Shown: one piece after another, positions 33,666 through 44,389 of the stretch | Position numbering within the stretch: position 1 is the first letter of the stretch | How the letters are laid out: each line of letters starts with the position of its first letter | The notes under the pieces: model-generated | Told to the model about the DNA's origin: nothing | Database searches by the model: none | The model's input: only the letters and a program-made list of their open reading frames with translations | Position numbers and translations under genes: made by a program | Source: Buchnera aphidicola (Pterocallis alni) | Lineage (GTDB): Bacteria; Pseudomonadota; Gammaproteobacteria; Enterobacterales; Enterobacteriaceae | Assembly (NCBI RefSeq): GCF_964059075.1 | Contig: NZ_OZ060377.1 | Location: forward strand, 342,856-406,855 | Reading direction: 5' to 3' | Length of the DNA: 64,000 nt

Positions 33666-34838
33666 ATGTTTAATAAAAATAAATTAGGTTTAACAATAAT
33701 CAGTTTTTTATCTTATTATTTAACAGGATCTATGATTATTGTTACAGGTATTGTTATACACAGTATCGCTAAATATTTTAATTTATCTATTTCACATATG
33801 AGTAAAACATTCACTTTTTTAAATGCTGGAATATTATTTTCTATTTTTTTAAATTCCTGGATAACAAATATTGTATCATTTAAAAAACAAATCATGTTCG
33901 GACTAATTTGCATTATAACTTCTATATCAGGATTAATATTTTTTAAAAATATAACTATATTTTGTTGTAGTATGTTTATATTAGGTATGGTTGGCGGTAT
34001 TACCATGTCAATCGGAACATTTTTAATAACTTTTTTATATTACGGTAAAGAAAGAACAAAAAAATTATTAATAACAGATTCTTTTTTTAGTATGTCTGGG
34101 ATGATTTTTCCAATTATTACATCATTCTTACTTAAAAGAAATTTCACGTGGTATTGGGCATATACAATTATTGTAATAATATACATAATAATTTTTATTA
34201 TTTCATTAAATGTAAAATTTCCTAATTTAAATCATGATATCAATATTAACCATACAATAAACCAAAAAAAATACAAAAATAATATATTAATATTATGTAC
34301 ATCCGCTCTTTGTTATATTTTAGGACAATTAGGATTTATTTCCTGGATTCCAGAATACTTAACGCAAAACATACACATGAATATTGAATCCGCAGGAAAA
34401 TTAATTAGTAATTTTTGGATGTCATATATGATCGGTATGTGGTGTTTTAGTTATATATTACAATTTATTGATATAAAAATTGCATTATCCACTTTAAGTG
34501 GAATTTCAACAATTATTATGTATATATTTATACATAATCATTATATTCAATTATTTAATACTATTATTATTATATTAGGTTTTTTTTCCAGCGCTATTTA
34601 TACAATCATTATTACAATCACTTCACTACAAACTCAAAAACCATCGCAAAAACTAATTAATTTAACACTAATATCAGGAACTATAGGAACATTATTAACT
34701 TTTATTGTAACTGGTCCAGTAGTACATCACATTGGAATATATGGAGCGCTAATTATTTCAAACATTTTATACGCAATAGTATTTATACTATCATGTTTAC
34801 TACAACATAGTAATAATTACAATAAACACTGGAAATAA
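33666..34838 (+). CDS. tsgA: Major facilitator transporter, TsgA family
   Basis: Inner-membrane protein with about 12 hydrophobic segments. Strong family matches: ISFLSYYLTGSMIIVTG, FTFLNAGILFSIFLN, ITMSIGTFLIT, DSFFSMSGMIFP, ALCYILGQLGFISW and SNFWMSYMIGMW. Start at ATG 33666 (390 residues; E. coli 393) after AAGGTA; an earlier GTG at 33636 is less likely. The substrate is not known in any organism. Converges on trpS with 13 bases between stops. Confidence 0.93.
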   Translation: MFNKNKLGLTIISFLSYYLTGSMIIVTGIVIHSIAKYFNLSISHMSKTFTFLNAGILFSIFLNSWITNIVSFKKQIMFGLICIITSISGLIFFKNITIFCCSMFILGMVGGITMSIGTFLITFLYYGKERTKKLLITDSFFSMSGMIFPIITSFLLKRNFTWYWAYTIIVIIYIIIFIISLNVKFPNLNHDININHTINQKKYKNNILILCTSALCYILGQLGFISWIPEYLTQNIHMNIESAGKLISNFWMSYMIGMWCFSYILQFIDIKIALSTLSGISTIIMYIFIHNHYIQLFNTIIIILGFFSSAIYTIIITITSLQTQKPSQKLINLTLISGTIGTLLTFIVTGPVVHHIGIYGALIISNILYAIVFILSCLLQHSNNYNKHWK

Positions 34839-34851
34839 AAAATATTTTCTT

Positions 34852-35850
34852 TCACTTTAAACCTAAAACAGAATAAACAATTTCTAAAGTTTTATTTGCC
34901 TGAAAACGTGCTTTATCTGCTCCAGATTGTAAAATATTTTCTAAATATAATGTATTATTTCTAAAATAATAAAAACGATCTTTTAATTTACGCAAATATT
35001 TAATAATAGTAATAGCAACAACATGTTTAAATGATTTATATGAAAGATTATGAAATAAATCTTCTAAAGAAAAAATATTTTTACCAGTTAAACTAGAATA
35101 AATATTCAATAAATTAGAAATTCCAGGTTTATCATTAATATTATAATATATCTTATTTTCAGAATCAGTAATCGATTGATAAACTTTTTTAAAAATCGAT
35201 TTCTCTTCTTCTAATAAAAAAATAACATTATTATGATTTATATCTGATTTAGACATTTTTATTGTAGGGTTTGATAAACTCATAATTTTAGAACTATATT
35301 GATTAGGAATATAATATTCAGGTATTGTAAAAATATTTCCATATAAACTATTAAATCTTTTTGCAATATTTCTAGCTAATTCTAAATGTTGTTTTTGATC
35401 TTCTCCAATTAATACTTTATTACTTTGATATAATAAAATATCTGAAGACATGAGTACAGGATAACTAAATAAACCAATATTAATATTACTATTATGTCTT
35501 TTAGCTTTTGTTTTAAATTGAGTCATCCTTGATAATTCACCAAAATATGTATAACAACTTAAAATCCAATTTAACTGACAATGCTCGTATACTTCAGATT
35601 GAAGAAATATAATACTTTGATCTGGATCTACTCCAGATGCTAAATAAAAAGATAAAGTATCCAATATGGATGATCTTAAATAATTAGCATCTTGTATAAC
35701 AGTAACTGCATGTAAATCAGCAATACTATACATACATTGATTTATACTTTGCATAGCAGACCAATGAGATATAGAACCAATATAATTACCTAAGGTTAAA
35801 TTACCAGAAGGTTGTACAGCACTAAAAATAATTGATTTTGATACATCCAT
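34852..35850 (-). CDS. trpS: Tryptophanyl-tRNA synthetase
   Basis: Class I synthetase; 332 residues (E. coli 334). The HIGH-type motif appears as PSGNLTLGNYIG and KMSKS as IKMSKSD. QSEVYEHCQLNWIL and SDILLYQSNKVLIGEDQKQH are conserved. Part of the aroK-aroB-rpe-trpS cluster, transcribed on the minus strand. Confidence 0.97.
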   Translation of the reverse strand: MDVSKSIIFSAVQPSGNLTLGNYIGSISHWSAMQSINQCMYSIADLHAVTVIQDANYLRSSILDTLSFYLASGVDPDQSIIFLQSEVYEHCQLNWILSCYTYFGELSRMTQFKTKAKRHNSNINIGLFSYPVLMSSDILLYQSNKVLIGEDQKQHLELARNIAKRFNSLYGNIFTIPEYYIPNQYSSKIMSLSNPTIKMSKSDINHNNVIFLLEEEKSIFKKVYQSITDSENKIYYNINDKPGISNLLNIYSSLTGKNIFSLEDLFHNLSYKSFKHVVAITIIKYLRKLKDRFYYFRNNTLYLENILQSGADKARFQANKTLEIVYSVLGLK

Positions 35851-35881
35851 ATTCCACCCTATCTATATATACTTTTAATAA

Positions 35882-36565
35882 TCATTTTTTTATATTAGTC
35901 AATACATTCAATCTACATTTAATTTTTTTAACAATTTTTTTATAATCTTTTGATCCAAAAATAGTAGAACCCATAACAAATATATTAGCACCTGCATCGG
36001 CAATATCTTTAATATTATCAATATTAATTCCACCATCTACCTCAATTAATGTAGAAGGAGAATAATTATTAATTAATTTTTTTACTAATACAATTTTTTT
36101 TAAAACAGAAGGAATAAATTTTTGTCCAGAAAAACCAGGATTTACTCCCATTAAAACAATTACGTCCAATTTCTTGATTACATAATTTAAAATATCAAGT
36201 GAAGTAGTAGGGTTAAATACTAAACCGCACTTACAACCATGATACTTAATTAAATTTAATGTTGCATCAACATGGTAACTTGACTCTGGATGAAATGTAA
36301 TAATATTTGCTCCTACATTTGCAAAAACAGGTATTAAATTATCTACCGGTTTAATCATTAAATGAACATCAATTGGGGCACAAATATTGTATTTTTTTAA
36401 ACACTGCAATACATATGGACCAAAAGTTAAATTAGGAACATAATGATTATCCATAACATCAAAATGAATAATATCACAACCAGCAGATAATACTTTTTGT
36501 ACATCTTCTCCTAATCTGGAAAAATCTGCAGATAAAATAGATGGTGCAATCCAAAATTTTGACAT
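35882..36565 (-). CDS. rpe: Ribulose-5-phosphate 3-epimerase
   Basis: TIM-barrel metalloenzyme of the pentose phosphate pathway; 227 residues (E. coli 225). [13 protein letters not shown], the metal ligands in [16 protein letters not shown] and DVHLMI, the phosphate loop [10 protein letters not shown] and VDGGIN. It links to erythrose-4-phosphate supply for aromatic synthesis. Between trpS and aroB; the E. coli genes dam, damX and gph that lie here are absent. Confidence 0.97.
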   Translation of the reverse strand: MSKFWIAPSILSADFSRLGEDVQKVLSAGCDIIHFDVMDNHYVPNLTFGPYVLQCLKKYNICAPIDVHLMIKPVDNLIPVFANVGANIITFHPESSYHVDATLNLIKYHGCKCGLVFNPTTSLDILNYVIKKLDVIVLMGVNPGFSGQKFIPSVLKKIVLVKKLINNYSPSTLIEVDGGINIDNIKDIADAGANIFVMGSTIFGSKDYKKIVKKIKCRLNVLTNIKK

Positions 36566-36636
36566 TTAATACTCTTTAAAATATATTTACATTATATAAT
36601 ACCAAAAAATTCCATGAAATTAAAACAATAGTTACA

Positions 36637-37731
36637 CTATTTCTTCCAACAACTTTTAATAACAGAAAGTATAACATTACGATCAAAATCATCAAATATT
36701 TTTACCGATCCAATAGATGTAGGTAAAATAATCCTTATTTTACCACCAGAATTTTTTTTATCTCTTAAAATATACGGAAAATACGATTGGGGAGACATAT
36801 CATAAGGAGGGGAGATAGGTAACCCAGAATATTGAATTAAATTAATCATACGATTAGACTGACATGAATCCAATAATCCTATTTTTTCAGATATTTTGAT
36901 TGCAATTACCATACCCACAGATATCGATTCTCCATGTAACCAATGTAAATATTCAAAATAAGATTCAATAGCATGACCGAAGGTATGTCCAAAATTTAAA
37001 AACATGCGACAATTATTTTCTCGTTCATCTAAAGTAACAATTTTAGATTTTAAAATACAACATTTATTAATACAATACAAAATACTCTTTAAATCTAACG
37101 ATAACACTTGATATATATTTTTTTCTAACCACTCAAAAAATCCATAATCAAAAGAAATAGCATATTTTATTATTTCGGCTAATCCAGAAACTAATTGTGC
37201 ATACGGTAAAGTAAATAAAAAATCAACATTAGTAATTACTGATATCGGTTGCCAAAAAGAACCAATCATATTTTTACCATCAATATGATTCACACCTGTT
37301 TTACCACCAATCGATGCATCTACTTGAGATAATAATGTAGTTGGAATTTGTATAAATCTTATACCTCTTTGATATATTGAAGCTACAAAACCTACTAAAT
37401 CTCCTATAACACCTCCACCCAAAGCTACTAAAATAGTATTTCTATCATAAGCATTTTTTAATAAAAATGATAATAACATTTCTACAGAATGTAAATTTTT
37501 ATACTGCTCGCCACTCAATAAAATAAATTCATTGACTACCATATCATTTGTTAAAAAAAAGTCTAATACTATTTTTTTCCATATGGGCGATATTATAGTA
37601 TCAGTAACTACTAAAATTCTATCTCCTTTAGACGCAGGAGATAAAATATCGTTGGATTGAAAGATCTTAGAACCAATATGTATAGGATAAGAGTGATTTT
37701 TTAAATTCACTATAAATTTTTGATTAATCAT
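36637..37731 (-). CDS. aroB: 3-Dehydroquinate synthase
   Basis: Second step of the shikimate pathway; converts DAHP to 3-dehydroquinate with NAD and a divalent metal. 364 residues (E. coli 362). GGGVIGDLVGFVASIYQRGI, IPTTLLSQVDASIGGKTGVN, the metal glutamate region AEIIKYA, and the histidines in NFGHTFGHAIE and LHGES. Complete and 26 bases after aroK. Confidence 0.97.
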   Translation of the reverse strand: MINQKFIVNLKNHSYPIHIGSKIFQSNDILSPASKGDRILVVTDTIISPIWKKIVLDFFLTNDMVVNEFILLSGEQYKNLHSVEMLLSFLLKNAYDRNTILVALGGGVIGDLVGFVASIYQRGIRFIQIPTTLLSQVDASIGGKTGVNHIDGKNMIGSFWQPISVITNVDFLFTLPYAQLVSGLAEIIKYAISFDYGFFEWLEKNIYQVLSLDLKSILYCINKCCILKSKIVTLDERENNCRMFLNFGHTFGHAIESYFEYLHWLHGESISVGMVIAIKISEKIGLLDSCQSNRMINLIQYSGLPISPPYDMSPQSYFPYILRDKKNSGGKIRIILPTSIGSVKIFDDFDRNVILSVIKSCWKK

Positions 37732-37757
37732 AATATACTCTAATTTATTAATAACAA

Positions 37758-38279
37758 CTAAATTTTTTTTAAATCATTTAAAATTTGGTATACTATTGCT
37801 TTAGTACTTTTATTATCTGTATGAACTATTATATCAGATATTTCTTCGTATAAAGGATTACGAGCAATAGAAATATCTTTTAATATAACCTCTTTAGGTT
37901 GAGAACCATTTAATAACGGTCTATTTTTACTCATTTTAGTACGTATTAATTGTTGTTCAATAGTTACTTTTAAATATATAATTATACCGCGAGCAGATAA
38001 AACATTTCTTATTTTTTTTGATAAAATAGATCCGCCACCTGTAGCTAAAACAATTTTATTTATACTTGTTAATTCATTAATAATTTTTTCTTCTCTTTTT
38101 CTAAACCCTTCTTCTCCTTCTATATCAAATACCCAACTAATATCCACTCCAGTCCTTTTCTCAATTTCTTGATCTGAATCATAAAAATCCATATTTAATT
38201 CTTTGGCTAGTTGACGACCAATAGTACTTTTTCCAGCTCCCATTGGCCCGATTAAAAATAAATTTCTTTTATCTACCAT
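37758..38279 (-). CDS. aroK: Shikimate kinase I
   Basis: Phosphorylates shikimate. 173 residues as in E. coli. P-loop [10 protein letters not shown], the [11 protein letters not shown] substrate motif, EGFRKRE, the ATGGGS loop and the lid arginine in [10 protein letters not shown]. The first gene of the aroK-aroB-rpe-trpS cluster. Together with aroE and trpEG it points to aromatic supply for the host. Confidence 0.97.
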   Translation of the reverse strand: MVDKRNLFLIGPMGAGKSTIGRQLAKELNMDFYDSDQEIEKRTGVDISWVFDIEGEEGFRKREEKIINELTSINKIVLATGGGSILSKKIRNVLSARGIIIYLKVTIEQQLIRTKMSKNRPLLNGSQPKEVILKDISIARNPLYEEISDIIVHTDNKSTKAIVYQILNDLKKI

Positions 38280-38474
38280 ATTAAAATCATTAACATAATT
38301 TTTATTTAATACCTATTAGTATAAACGCTATAAAAAATAAAATGCATATATATTTTAATATCTATTTGATATAATATAAATAATGAATATAAATATAATT
38401 AAATGTATAAAATATTTATATTATAAGTATAATAAAATATTATTATATAATTTATAATACATTATATAAAATAA

Positions 38475-38561
38475 GGTGAGATGTCCGAGTGGTTTAAGGA
38501 GCATGCTTGGAAAGCGTGTATGCGCATTATCGCATCAAGGGTTCGAATCCCTTTCTCACCA
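38475..38561 (+). tRNA. tRNA-Ser (anticodon GGA)
   Basis: An 87-nt class II tRNA with a long variable arm (TATGCGCATTATCGCATCA). Acceptor GGTGAGA with TCTCACC, anticodon loop TTGGAAA, T arm GGGTTCGAATCCC. Close to E. coli serine tRNA GGA. No CCA follows. About 195 bases of AT-rich DNA separate it from aroK. Confidence 0.96.
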
Positions 38562-38586
38562 ATTTGAAAAAATTTATTTAATATGA

Positions 38587-39294
38587 CTATAATGTGATAG
38601 TATCTAAAGATAATTTAATCATATTGTTGAATGAAAATAATCTATCATTACTAGATAAACGTTCATTAAATTTAAGATGATCCGAAACACAACACATAGA
38701 CATAGCTTTAATATTAAATTCCGCTGCAATACTATAAAAACCAGCTGTTTCCATATCAATTCCTAAAATATTATATTTTTTTAATAAATTATATATTTTC
38801 CGATCTTTAAAATAAAAAATATCAGTTGTAAAAAAATTACCAATATGTAATGGAATCCCCATATACTGTGCAAAATTATTTATATTACAAATTATATCAA
38901 AATCTGCTATTGCAGAATAATCATAATTACTAAAACGATTTCTATTAAAACTAGAATCAGTACAAGCACCCATAGCAATAATAATATCTTTTAATTTAAT
39001 ATTTTTTTGTACTGTACCACAAGTACCTAATCTAATTATTTTTTTTACATGATAATATTGTGCTAATTCTTCAATATAAAGAGCAGCAGATGGAATTCCC
39101 ATACCATGACTCATAACAGAAACTCTACAACCTTTATAATACCCAGTAAAACCTAACATATAGCGGATATTAGTAACTTCAATACAATTATCTAAAAAAT
39201 TTTCTGCTATATATCTAACTCTAATAGGATCTCCTGACATAATTACTAATTCAGAAAAATCATTTTTTCTAGCATTAATATGTGGCGTAATCAT
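38587..39294 (-). CDS. deoD: Purine nucleoside phosphorylase
   Basis: Phosphorolysis of purine nucleosides; hexameric bacterial type, 235 residues (E. coli 239). [29 protein letters not shown], the RLGTCG loop, and the base-site [10 protein letters not shown] are intact, as is the region SDHLK with the catalytic aspartate. Next to deoB, as in E. coli; deoA and deoC of the deo operon are not seen here. Confidence 0.96.
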   Translation of the reverse strand: MITPHINARKNDFSELVIMSGDPIRVRYIAENFLDNCIEVTNIRYMLGFTGYYKGCRVSVMSHGMGIPSAALYIEELAQYYHVKKIIRLGTCGTVQKNIKLKDIIIAMGACTDSSFNRNRFSNYDYSAIADFDIICNINNFAQYMGIPLHIGNFFTTDIFYFKDRKIYNLLKKYNILGIDMETAGFYSIAAEFNIKAMSMCCVSDHLKFNERLSSNDRLFSFNNMIKLSLDTITL

Positions 39295-39354
39295 ACAATA
39301 TTATCCCAAATGAAAAACTTTAAAAATAATGCACATAAATATAAAATAATATAT

Positions 39355-40578
39355 TTACAATAAACTAATTCCATAATTCATAGAAGATAAAGCAAAATAC
39401 TTTGCTACTGTTTGTGCAATATCAGAAAAAGTTTTCCTATTTCCAATATATTTATTACATAATTTTTTATGATATAGTAACATTGGAACATATTCTCTTG
39501 TATGATCAGTACCTACCCAGGTAGGATCACAACCATGATCCGCGGTAATAATTAATAAATCATCATCATATAAGGAATGTAATAAGCGAGGCAATTGATT
39601 ATCAAAAAATTCTAACCCTTGAGCATAACCAACAAAATCTCTTCTATGCCCCCAAAGAGAATCAAAATCAACAAAATTAATAAACCCAATTGTATTACTA
39701 GGAGCTGTTTTAACTAAATTAATACTACAATTCATTAAATCCTTTAACCCAAATGCACATATTTTTTTAGTAACTCCCACATTAGCAAATATATCTGCAA
39801 TTTTACCTATTGCTATTACCTGACCATTTAACTCAGATATTAACTTTTGCATAATAGTTATACCATTGGGAGGTTTAGAAAAATCTTTTCGATTATTTGT
39901 TCTAAAAAAATTAAACTTATTTTCCCCAATAAAAGGTCTAGCAATCACTCTAGCAACGTTTAACTTATATTGATCTAATATACTACGTACTGCTTCACAT
40001 AATTGATATAACTCTTCTAATCCAAATATTTCTTCATGGCAAGCAATTTGTATCACTGAATCAGCAGATGTATAAAAAATAGGTTTTTTTGTTTGAATAT
40101 GTAATTCACCAAAGTTATATAATATATCAGTACCAGAAGCGTGACAATTACCTAAGATACCAGATAAATTACACTTAAATATAATATAATTCATTAATAA
40201 ATCAGAAAAACTATTTTTTTTATTATCAAAATAATCCCATTTAAATAATACAGGAGAACCTGCAATCTCCCAATGTCCAGCAGTAGTATCTTTTGATAAA
40301 GATAATTCACTCAAATAACCATGAGTACTAATAATATTGCTACTTCCAATAATACCATTTGGTAATTGACCATACATTTTTTGATAAATATGGCCTAAAC
40401 CTAAAGAAATTAAATTAGGAATATATAAAGGACCATATCTGCCCACATTAGCTTTACCAAGATAACAATATTCTGATATATGACCAAATGTATTCGATCC
40501 TAAATCACAAAATACATTTGCATCTACGCTATAACCAATTCCAAATGAATCTAATACTAAAATAAACACTCTTTTCAT
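39355..40578 (-). CDS. deoB: Phosphopentomutase
   Basis: Interconverts (deoxy)ribose 1- and 5-phosphate. 407 residues as in E. coli. Metal motifs of the alkaline phosphatase superfamily are present: LDSFGIG near the start, the nucleophile threonine in SKDTTAGHWE, DFDSLWGHRRD, TADHGCDPTW and DHTREY. Feeds salvage of sugars from DeoD. 60 bases upstream of deoD. Confidence 0.97.
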   Translation of the reverse strand: MKRVFILVLDSFGIGYSVDANVFCDLGSNTFGHISEYCYLGKANVGRYGPLYIPNLISLGLGHIYQKMYGQLPNGIIGSSNIISTHGYLSELSLSKDTTAGHWEIAGSPVLFKWDYFDNKKNSFSDLLMNYIIFKCNLSGILGNCHASGTDILYNFGELHIQTKKPIFYTSADSVIQIACHEEIFGLEELYQLCEAVRSILDQYKLNVARVIARPFIGENKFNFFRTNNRKDFSKPPNGITIMQKLISELNGQVIAIGKIADIFANVGVTKKICAFGLKDLMNCSINLVKTAPSNTIGFINFVDFDSLWGHRRDFVGYAQGLEFFDNQLPRLLHSLYDDDLLIITADHGCDPTWVGTDHTREYVPMLLYHKKLCNKYIGNRKTFSDIAQTVAKYFALSSMNYGISLL

Positions 40579-40684
40579 TTTGTATCCTGTAATTTCAATA
40601 ATTATTCAATTATAATGAATATATTTATATTCATAAATGATATATACCCATAAAAATAATTTGAAATATGTATATGATAAAAAT

Positions 40685-41287
40685 TTAATAAAAAGAATGA
40701 TTTCCACGATGGTGTTTGGTCACGTCTATGACTCCAGTTAATTCAGGAAATTTATGTAAAATTTTTTTTTCAATACTATCATGTAAAGTTGTATTAGACA
40801 TGGCACATCCATTACAACTACCTAAAAATTTTATATTTAAATAACCTAATTTAGTTAAATTCATTAAAACAATTTTACCACCATGTTGCATTAACATAGG
40901 ATTAATATGTAATTCAATATAATTTTGTAATTTATTTAGTAAGATAACATTTTTATCATCAGAACAACAATTTTTAACATAATCATTTACCTTATTTTTA
41001 GCATGAGGAGCAACTAATACTAGTTGTTCATTTAATTCATCAATAATTAAATCAATTTTTGCATCTTGTAAATAATGAGTAATAATTTGATTAATATAAA
41101 TATTAAAATAAATATATTTTACTTCAATATCCGTATTATGCAAATCTATACAATTACTATAAGAAATTTTACATTCAGCAATACTAGTACCGGGATTTGT
41201 AATAGATATCTTCAGATGTTTTAATTCTTTTTCTTTATATACAAGTTTCTTTAAATAATTTTGCGCAATATTAGTGATATAAATCAT
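40685..41287 (-). CDS. nfuA: Fe-S biogenesis protein NfuA
   Basis: Iron-sulfur carrier; 200 residues (E. coli 191). The amino-terminal part is the degenerate A-type domain (NPGTSIAECKISYS). The carboxy-terminal NifU domain has the CxxC ligand pair in LGSCNGCAMSNTTLHDSIE. Ends with HHRGNHSFY, near the E. coli end. Candidates it could load here are MutY and HemW, an inference. Followed upstream by a 381-base gene-free stretch. Confidence 0.95.
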   Translation of the reverse strand: MIYITNIAQNYLKKLVYKEKELKHLKISITNPGTSIAECKISYSNCIDLHNTDIEVKYIYFNIYINQIITHYLQDAKIDLIIDELNEQLVLVAPHAKNKVNDYVKNCCSDDKNVILLNKLQNYIELHINPMLMQHGGKIVLMNLTKLGYLNIKFLGSCNGCAMSNTTLHDSIEKKILHKFPELTGVIDVTKHHRGNHSFY

Positions 41288-41668
41288 AATTATTCATTTA
41301 TTTCATATTAATAAATATGTAAAATATTTAATATAATATAAAAATTTTTATATTATTAAAATATATATAAAATTAATAAATTATATTTTTATTACCATTA
41401 AGAATAAAATTATAAATTAAATGATAAACAGATTAAATAATTTATAATTATAACAAAATATAATAAAATTATCTAAATATAATCTATAAGGGCATATTTC
41501 ATAATATATACATACCACAAAATATTTTAAAATATATATTTAAGATAAAAAAATTATATATTTAACATAATCATTATTACATTAAAAATATATAATGTAG
41601 ATATTGCATCCTATAAAATACAAATTAAAATAGTTTATAGTATTATGTTTTTTCTTACTTGTATATAT
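41288..41668. other. Gene-free AT-rich spacer between nfuA and ssb
   Basis: The longest stretch in the window without a gene, 381 bases. I looked on both strands for ORFs, cloverleafs and GC-bearing hairpins and saw none that stand out. It consists almost only of A and T, and is probably decayed sequence that also holds the nfuA promoter and the region past ssb. Confidence 0.5.
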
Positions 41669-42175
41669 TTAAAACGGTAATTCTTCATCAAATTCTACGC
41701 TAGATAAATCTTCTTCCAATAATTTATCTTTAAATTCATTATCTATATCATCTTTGTTTTTTGTTAATTCTGTATGTACATTACTAGAAATATTTTCTTG
41801 TATAGTAGAATTTTTATTTCCATGTACTCTACTACCCAACATTTGCATTTTACCATTCATATTTACTAATACTTCAGTGGTATAACGATCAATGCCATGT
41901 TTATCTTTCCATTTTCTTGTTTGTAAAGAACCCTCAATATAAATTTGTGATCCTTTTTTTAAATATTCTCCAGCAATTTCAGCTAATTTACTAAACAATA
42001 TTACTCTATGCCATTCCGTTTTTTCCTTCATATCTCCTGTTTTTTTATCTTTCCAATATTCCGAAGTTGCTATAGTAATATTTGTAACAGCATTACCATT
42101 AGGAAGATATCGTATTTCAGGATCTTTCCCTAAATTACCAATTAAAATAACTTTATTTACTCCTCTACTGACCAT
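41669..42175 (-). CDS. ssb: Single-stranded DNA-binding protein
   Basis: Replication and repair protein; 168 residues (E. coli 178). OB fold: [32 protein letters not shown] and [21 protein letters not shown]. The linker is short and polar. The acidic tail FDEELPF is retained, the peptide that binds partners such as ExoI (SbcB, in this window). Divergent from dnaB across 180 bases. Confidence 0.96.
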   Translation of the reverse strand: MVSRGVNKVILIGNLGKDPEIRYLPNGNAVTNITIATSEYWKDKKTGDMKEKTEWHRVILFSKLAEIAGEYLKKGSQIYIEGSLQTRKWKDKHGIDRYTTEVLVNMNGKMQMLGSRVHGNKNSTIQENISSNVHTELTKNKDDIDNEFKDKLLEEDLSSVEFDEELPF

Positions 42176-42355
42176 AATATATTATCCTTAAATAAAAAAT
42201 AAATAATTTCTATATAAACAAATTTATTATATATAAAAAAATAAAATTTTTGTTCAATACCATTACATTCTTAAAATAAATATTAATTTTTATTATAAAA
42301 ATATTAATTATTATGTCATTTAATAAAAATTTTAACCCATAATAAAAAGAAAAAT

Positions 42356-43741
42356 ATGAAAAAATATAAATATTCTATGCAAAAACAAAATATTAATAAT
42401 TTAAAATTACCTTATTCTATAGAAGCAGAACAATCTGTCTTAGGCGGATTGATGTTAGATAATAAAAAGTGGGATAATGTTGCAGAGCATATTATTGATA
42501 AAGACTTTTTTCATATATCTCATAGATTAATCTTTAATGAAATGCAAAAATTAATCAATACAAATTATCCTATTGATCTTATTACTCTCTCTGAATCACT
42601 AGAAAAAAAAGGTATATTAGAAAAGATAGGAAAATTCTCTTATTTATCAGAAATTATAAAACATACACCAAGCACAGAAAATATCATAGCATATGCAAAT
42701 ATAATAAAAGAGAGAGCAATTTTAAGAGATATTATTAAAATTGGTAATAAAATATCAAATATTGGATACCAACCAAAAGAAAAAACAATTTTAGAAATTT
42801 TAGATTATGCGGAATTTAACATATTAAATATTTCTCAAAAAAGATTAAAAAAAAGTAATCATCCTAAAAATATTAAAACTATGTTAGACCAGACAATTAC
42901 AGTCATTGAAAATTTAATTAAATCACCGAAAAATAATATTACCGGAATTGATACAGGATATCAAGACTTGAATAAAAAAACATTAGGACTCCAACCTTCC
43001 GAATTAATTATTATTGCAGCCAGACCTTCAATGGGTAAAACAACATTTGCTATGAATATTTGTGAAAATGTAGCCATGATATATGAAAAACCAGTATTAA
43101 TATTTAGTTTAGAAATGCCAGGAGAACAAATAATTATCCGCATGCTTTCCTCATTATCGCGTATTTATCAAAATAAAATTAAGACCGGAAACTTAAATGA
43201 AGAAGATTGGTCTAACCTGTCTAGTACAATTAATATATTGCTAAAAAAAAATAATATATATATAGATGATTCATCCAGATTAACTCCTAGTGAAATCCGT
43301 TCTAAATCCAGATATTTATATAGAAAAAAAAATGGTTTAAGTTTAATTATGATTGATTATTTACAATTAATTAATGTTCCACATCTGTCTGAGCATAGAA
43401 ATCTAGAAATTGCAGAAATTTCAAGAACTTTAAAATCTTTATCTAAAGAATTAAAAATACCTATTATTGCATTATCTCAATTAAATCGTTCACTAGAACA
43501 AAGATCAGACAAAAGACCAATTAATTCTGATTTAAGAGAATCGGGAGCATTAGAACAAGATGCAGATTTAATTCTTTTTATTTATCGAGATGAAATATAT
43601 AATGAAAACAGTGAAGCAAAAGGTATTGCGGAAATTATAATAGGAAAACAAAGAAATGGCCCTAATGGTGTTATAAAATTAACATTTAATGGAAATTTAT
43701 CTCGATTCGATAATTACTGTAATCACGAAGTATCCTATTGA
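42356..43741 (+). CDS. dnaB: Replicative DNA helicase DnaB
   Basis: Hexameric 5'-3' helicase; 461 residues (E. coli 471). The amino-terminal domain begins PYSIEAEQSVLGGLMLD; RecA-like domain has Walker A ARPSMGKTTFA, IFSLEMPGEQ, Walker B MIDYLQLI, SQLNRSLEQR and GALEQDADLI. No intein. Its partner clamp loader in E. coli is tau, whose DnaB-binding part is missing from DnaX here. Start at ATG 42356. Confidence 0.97.
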   Translation: MKKYKYSMQKQNINNLKLPYSIEAEQSVLGGLMLDNKKWDNVAEHIIDKDFFHISHRLIFNEMQKLINTNYPIDLITLSESLEKKGILEKIGKFSYLSEIIKHTPSTENIIAYANIIKERAILRDIIKIGNKISNIGYQPKEKTILEILDYAEFNILNISQKRLKKSNHPKNIKTMLDQTITVIENLIKSPKNNITGIDTGYQDLNKKTLGLQPSELIIIAARPSMGKTTFAMNICENVAMIYEKPVLIFSLEMPGEQIIIRMLSSLSRIYQNKIKTGNLNEEDWSNLSSTINILLKKNNIYIDDSSRLTPSEIRSKSRYLYRKKNGLSLIMIDYLQLINVPHLSEHRNLEIAEISRTLKSLSKELKIPIIALSQLNRSLEQRSDKRPINSDLRESGALEQDADLILFIYRDEIYNENSEAKGIAEIIIGKQRNGPNGVIKLTFNGNLSRFDNYCNHEVSY

Positions 43742-43817
43742 TACATGAAAATTATAAATATATTATAATTTTGTCATATATTATTATATAATTGAATTTG
43801 TAATATTGAGATACATT

Positions 43818-44387
43818 ATGGAAATAAGTCTACAAAATAATTTTTTAATTGCAATGCCCTCTATACAACAAACAATCTTTCATAAAAGTGTAGTATATAT
43901 TTGTGAACATAATACCAATGGGGCCATGGGTATCATAATTAATAAAGCGTTCAAAAAAATAAAAATCAAACATATTTTAAAAAAATTAAATATTGAAACA
44001 TCATATTATACATTTGGCCCTATCCTACATGATGCCGTAATGATTGGAGGACCAATCGCTCAAGATCGCGGTATTGTAATCCATGCTATAAAAAAAAAAT
44101 TCTATTCTAGTTTAAAAATTACAAAAAATACTATTATAACTACTTCTAAAGATATTTTAGAATCTTTAGGAATGATTCAAAAAACAAATAATATATTACT
44201 TTTCTTGGGATATTGTATATGGGATAAAAACCAATTAGAAAATGAATTATTACATAATGTATGGTTAACTATCCCAGCAACACATAATGTATTATTTCAT
44301 ACAACCCCAAAAAAAAAATGGAATAAGGTAAATAAAAAATTAGGAATACCCCTATATCAATTATCTAGTCACCACGTATATTTATAA
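43818..44387 (+). CDS. yqgE: UPF0301 family protein YqgE
   Basis: Conserved protein of unknown role, 189 residues (E. coli 187). Family core: LIAMPSIQQTIF.KSVVYICEHNTNGAMGIIINK and IGGPIAQDRGIVIH. Start at ATG 43818; the longer frame begins with TTG. Two bases before ruvX, with which it forms a pair in E. coli too. The conserved pairing suggests a link with RNA processing but no function is shown. Confidence 0.93.
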   Translation: MEISLQNNFLIAMPSIQQTIFHKSVVYICEHNTNGAMGIIINKAFKKIKIKHILKKLNIETSYYTFGPILHDAVMIGGPIAQDRGIVIHAIKKKFYSSLKITKNTIITTSKDILESLGMIQKTNNILLFLGYCIWDKNQLENELLHNVWLTIPATHNVLFHTTPKKKWNKVNKKLGIPLYQLSSHHVYL

Positions 44388-44389
44388 AT

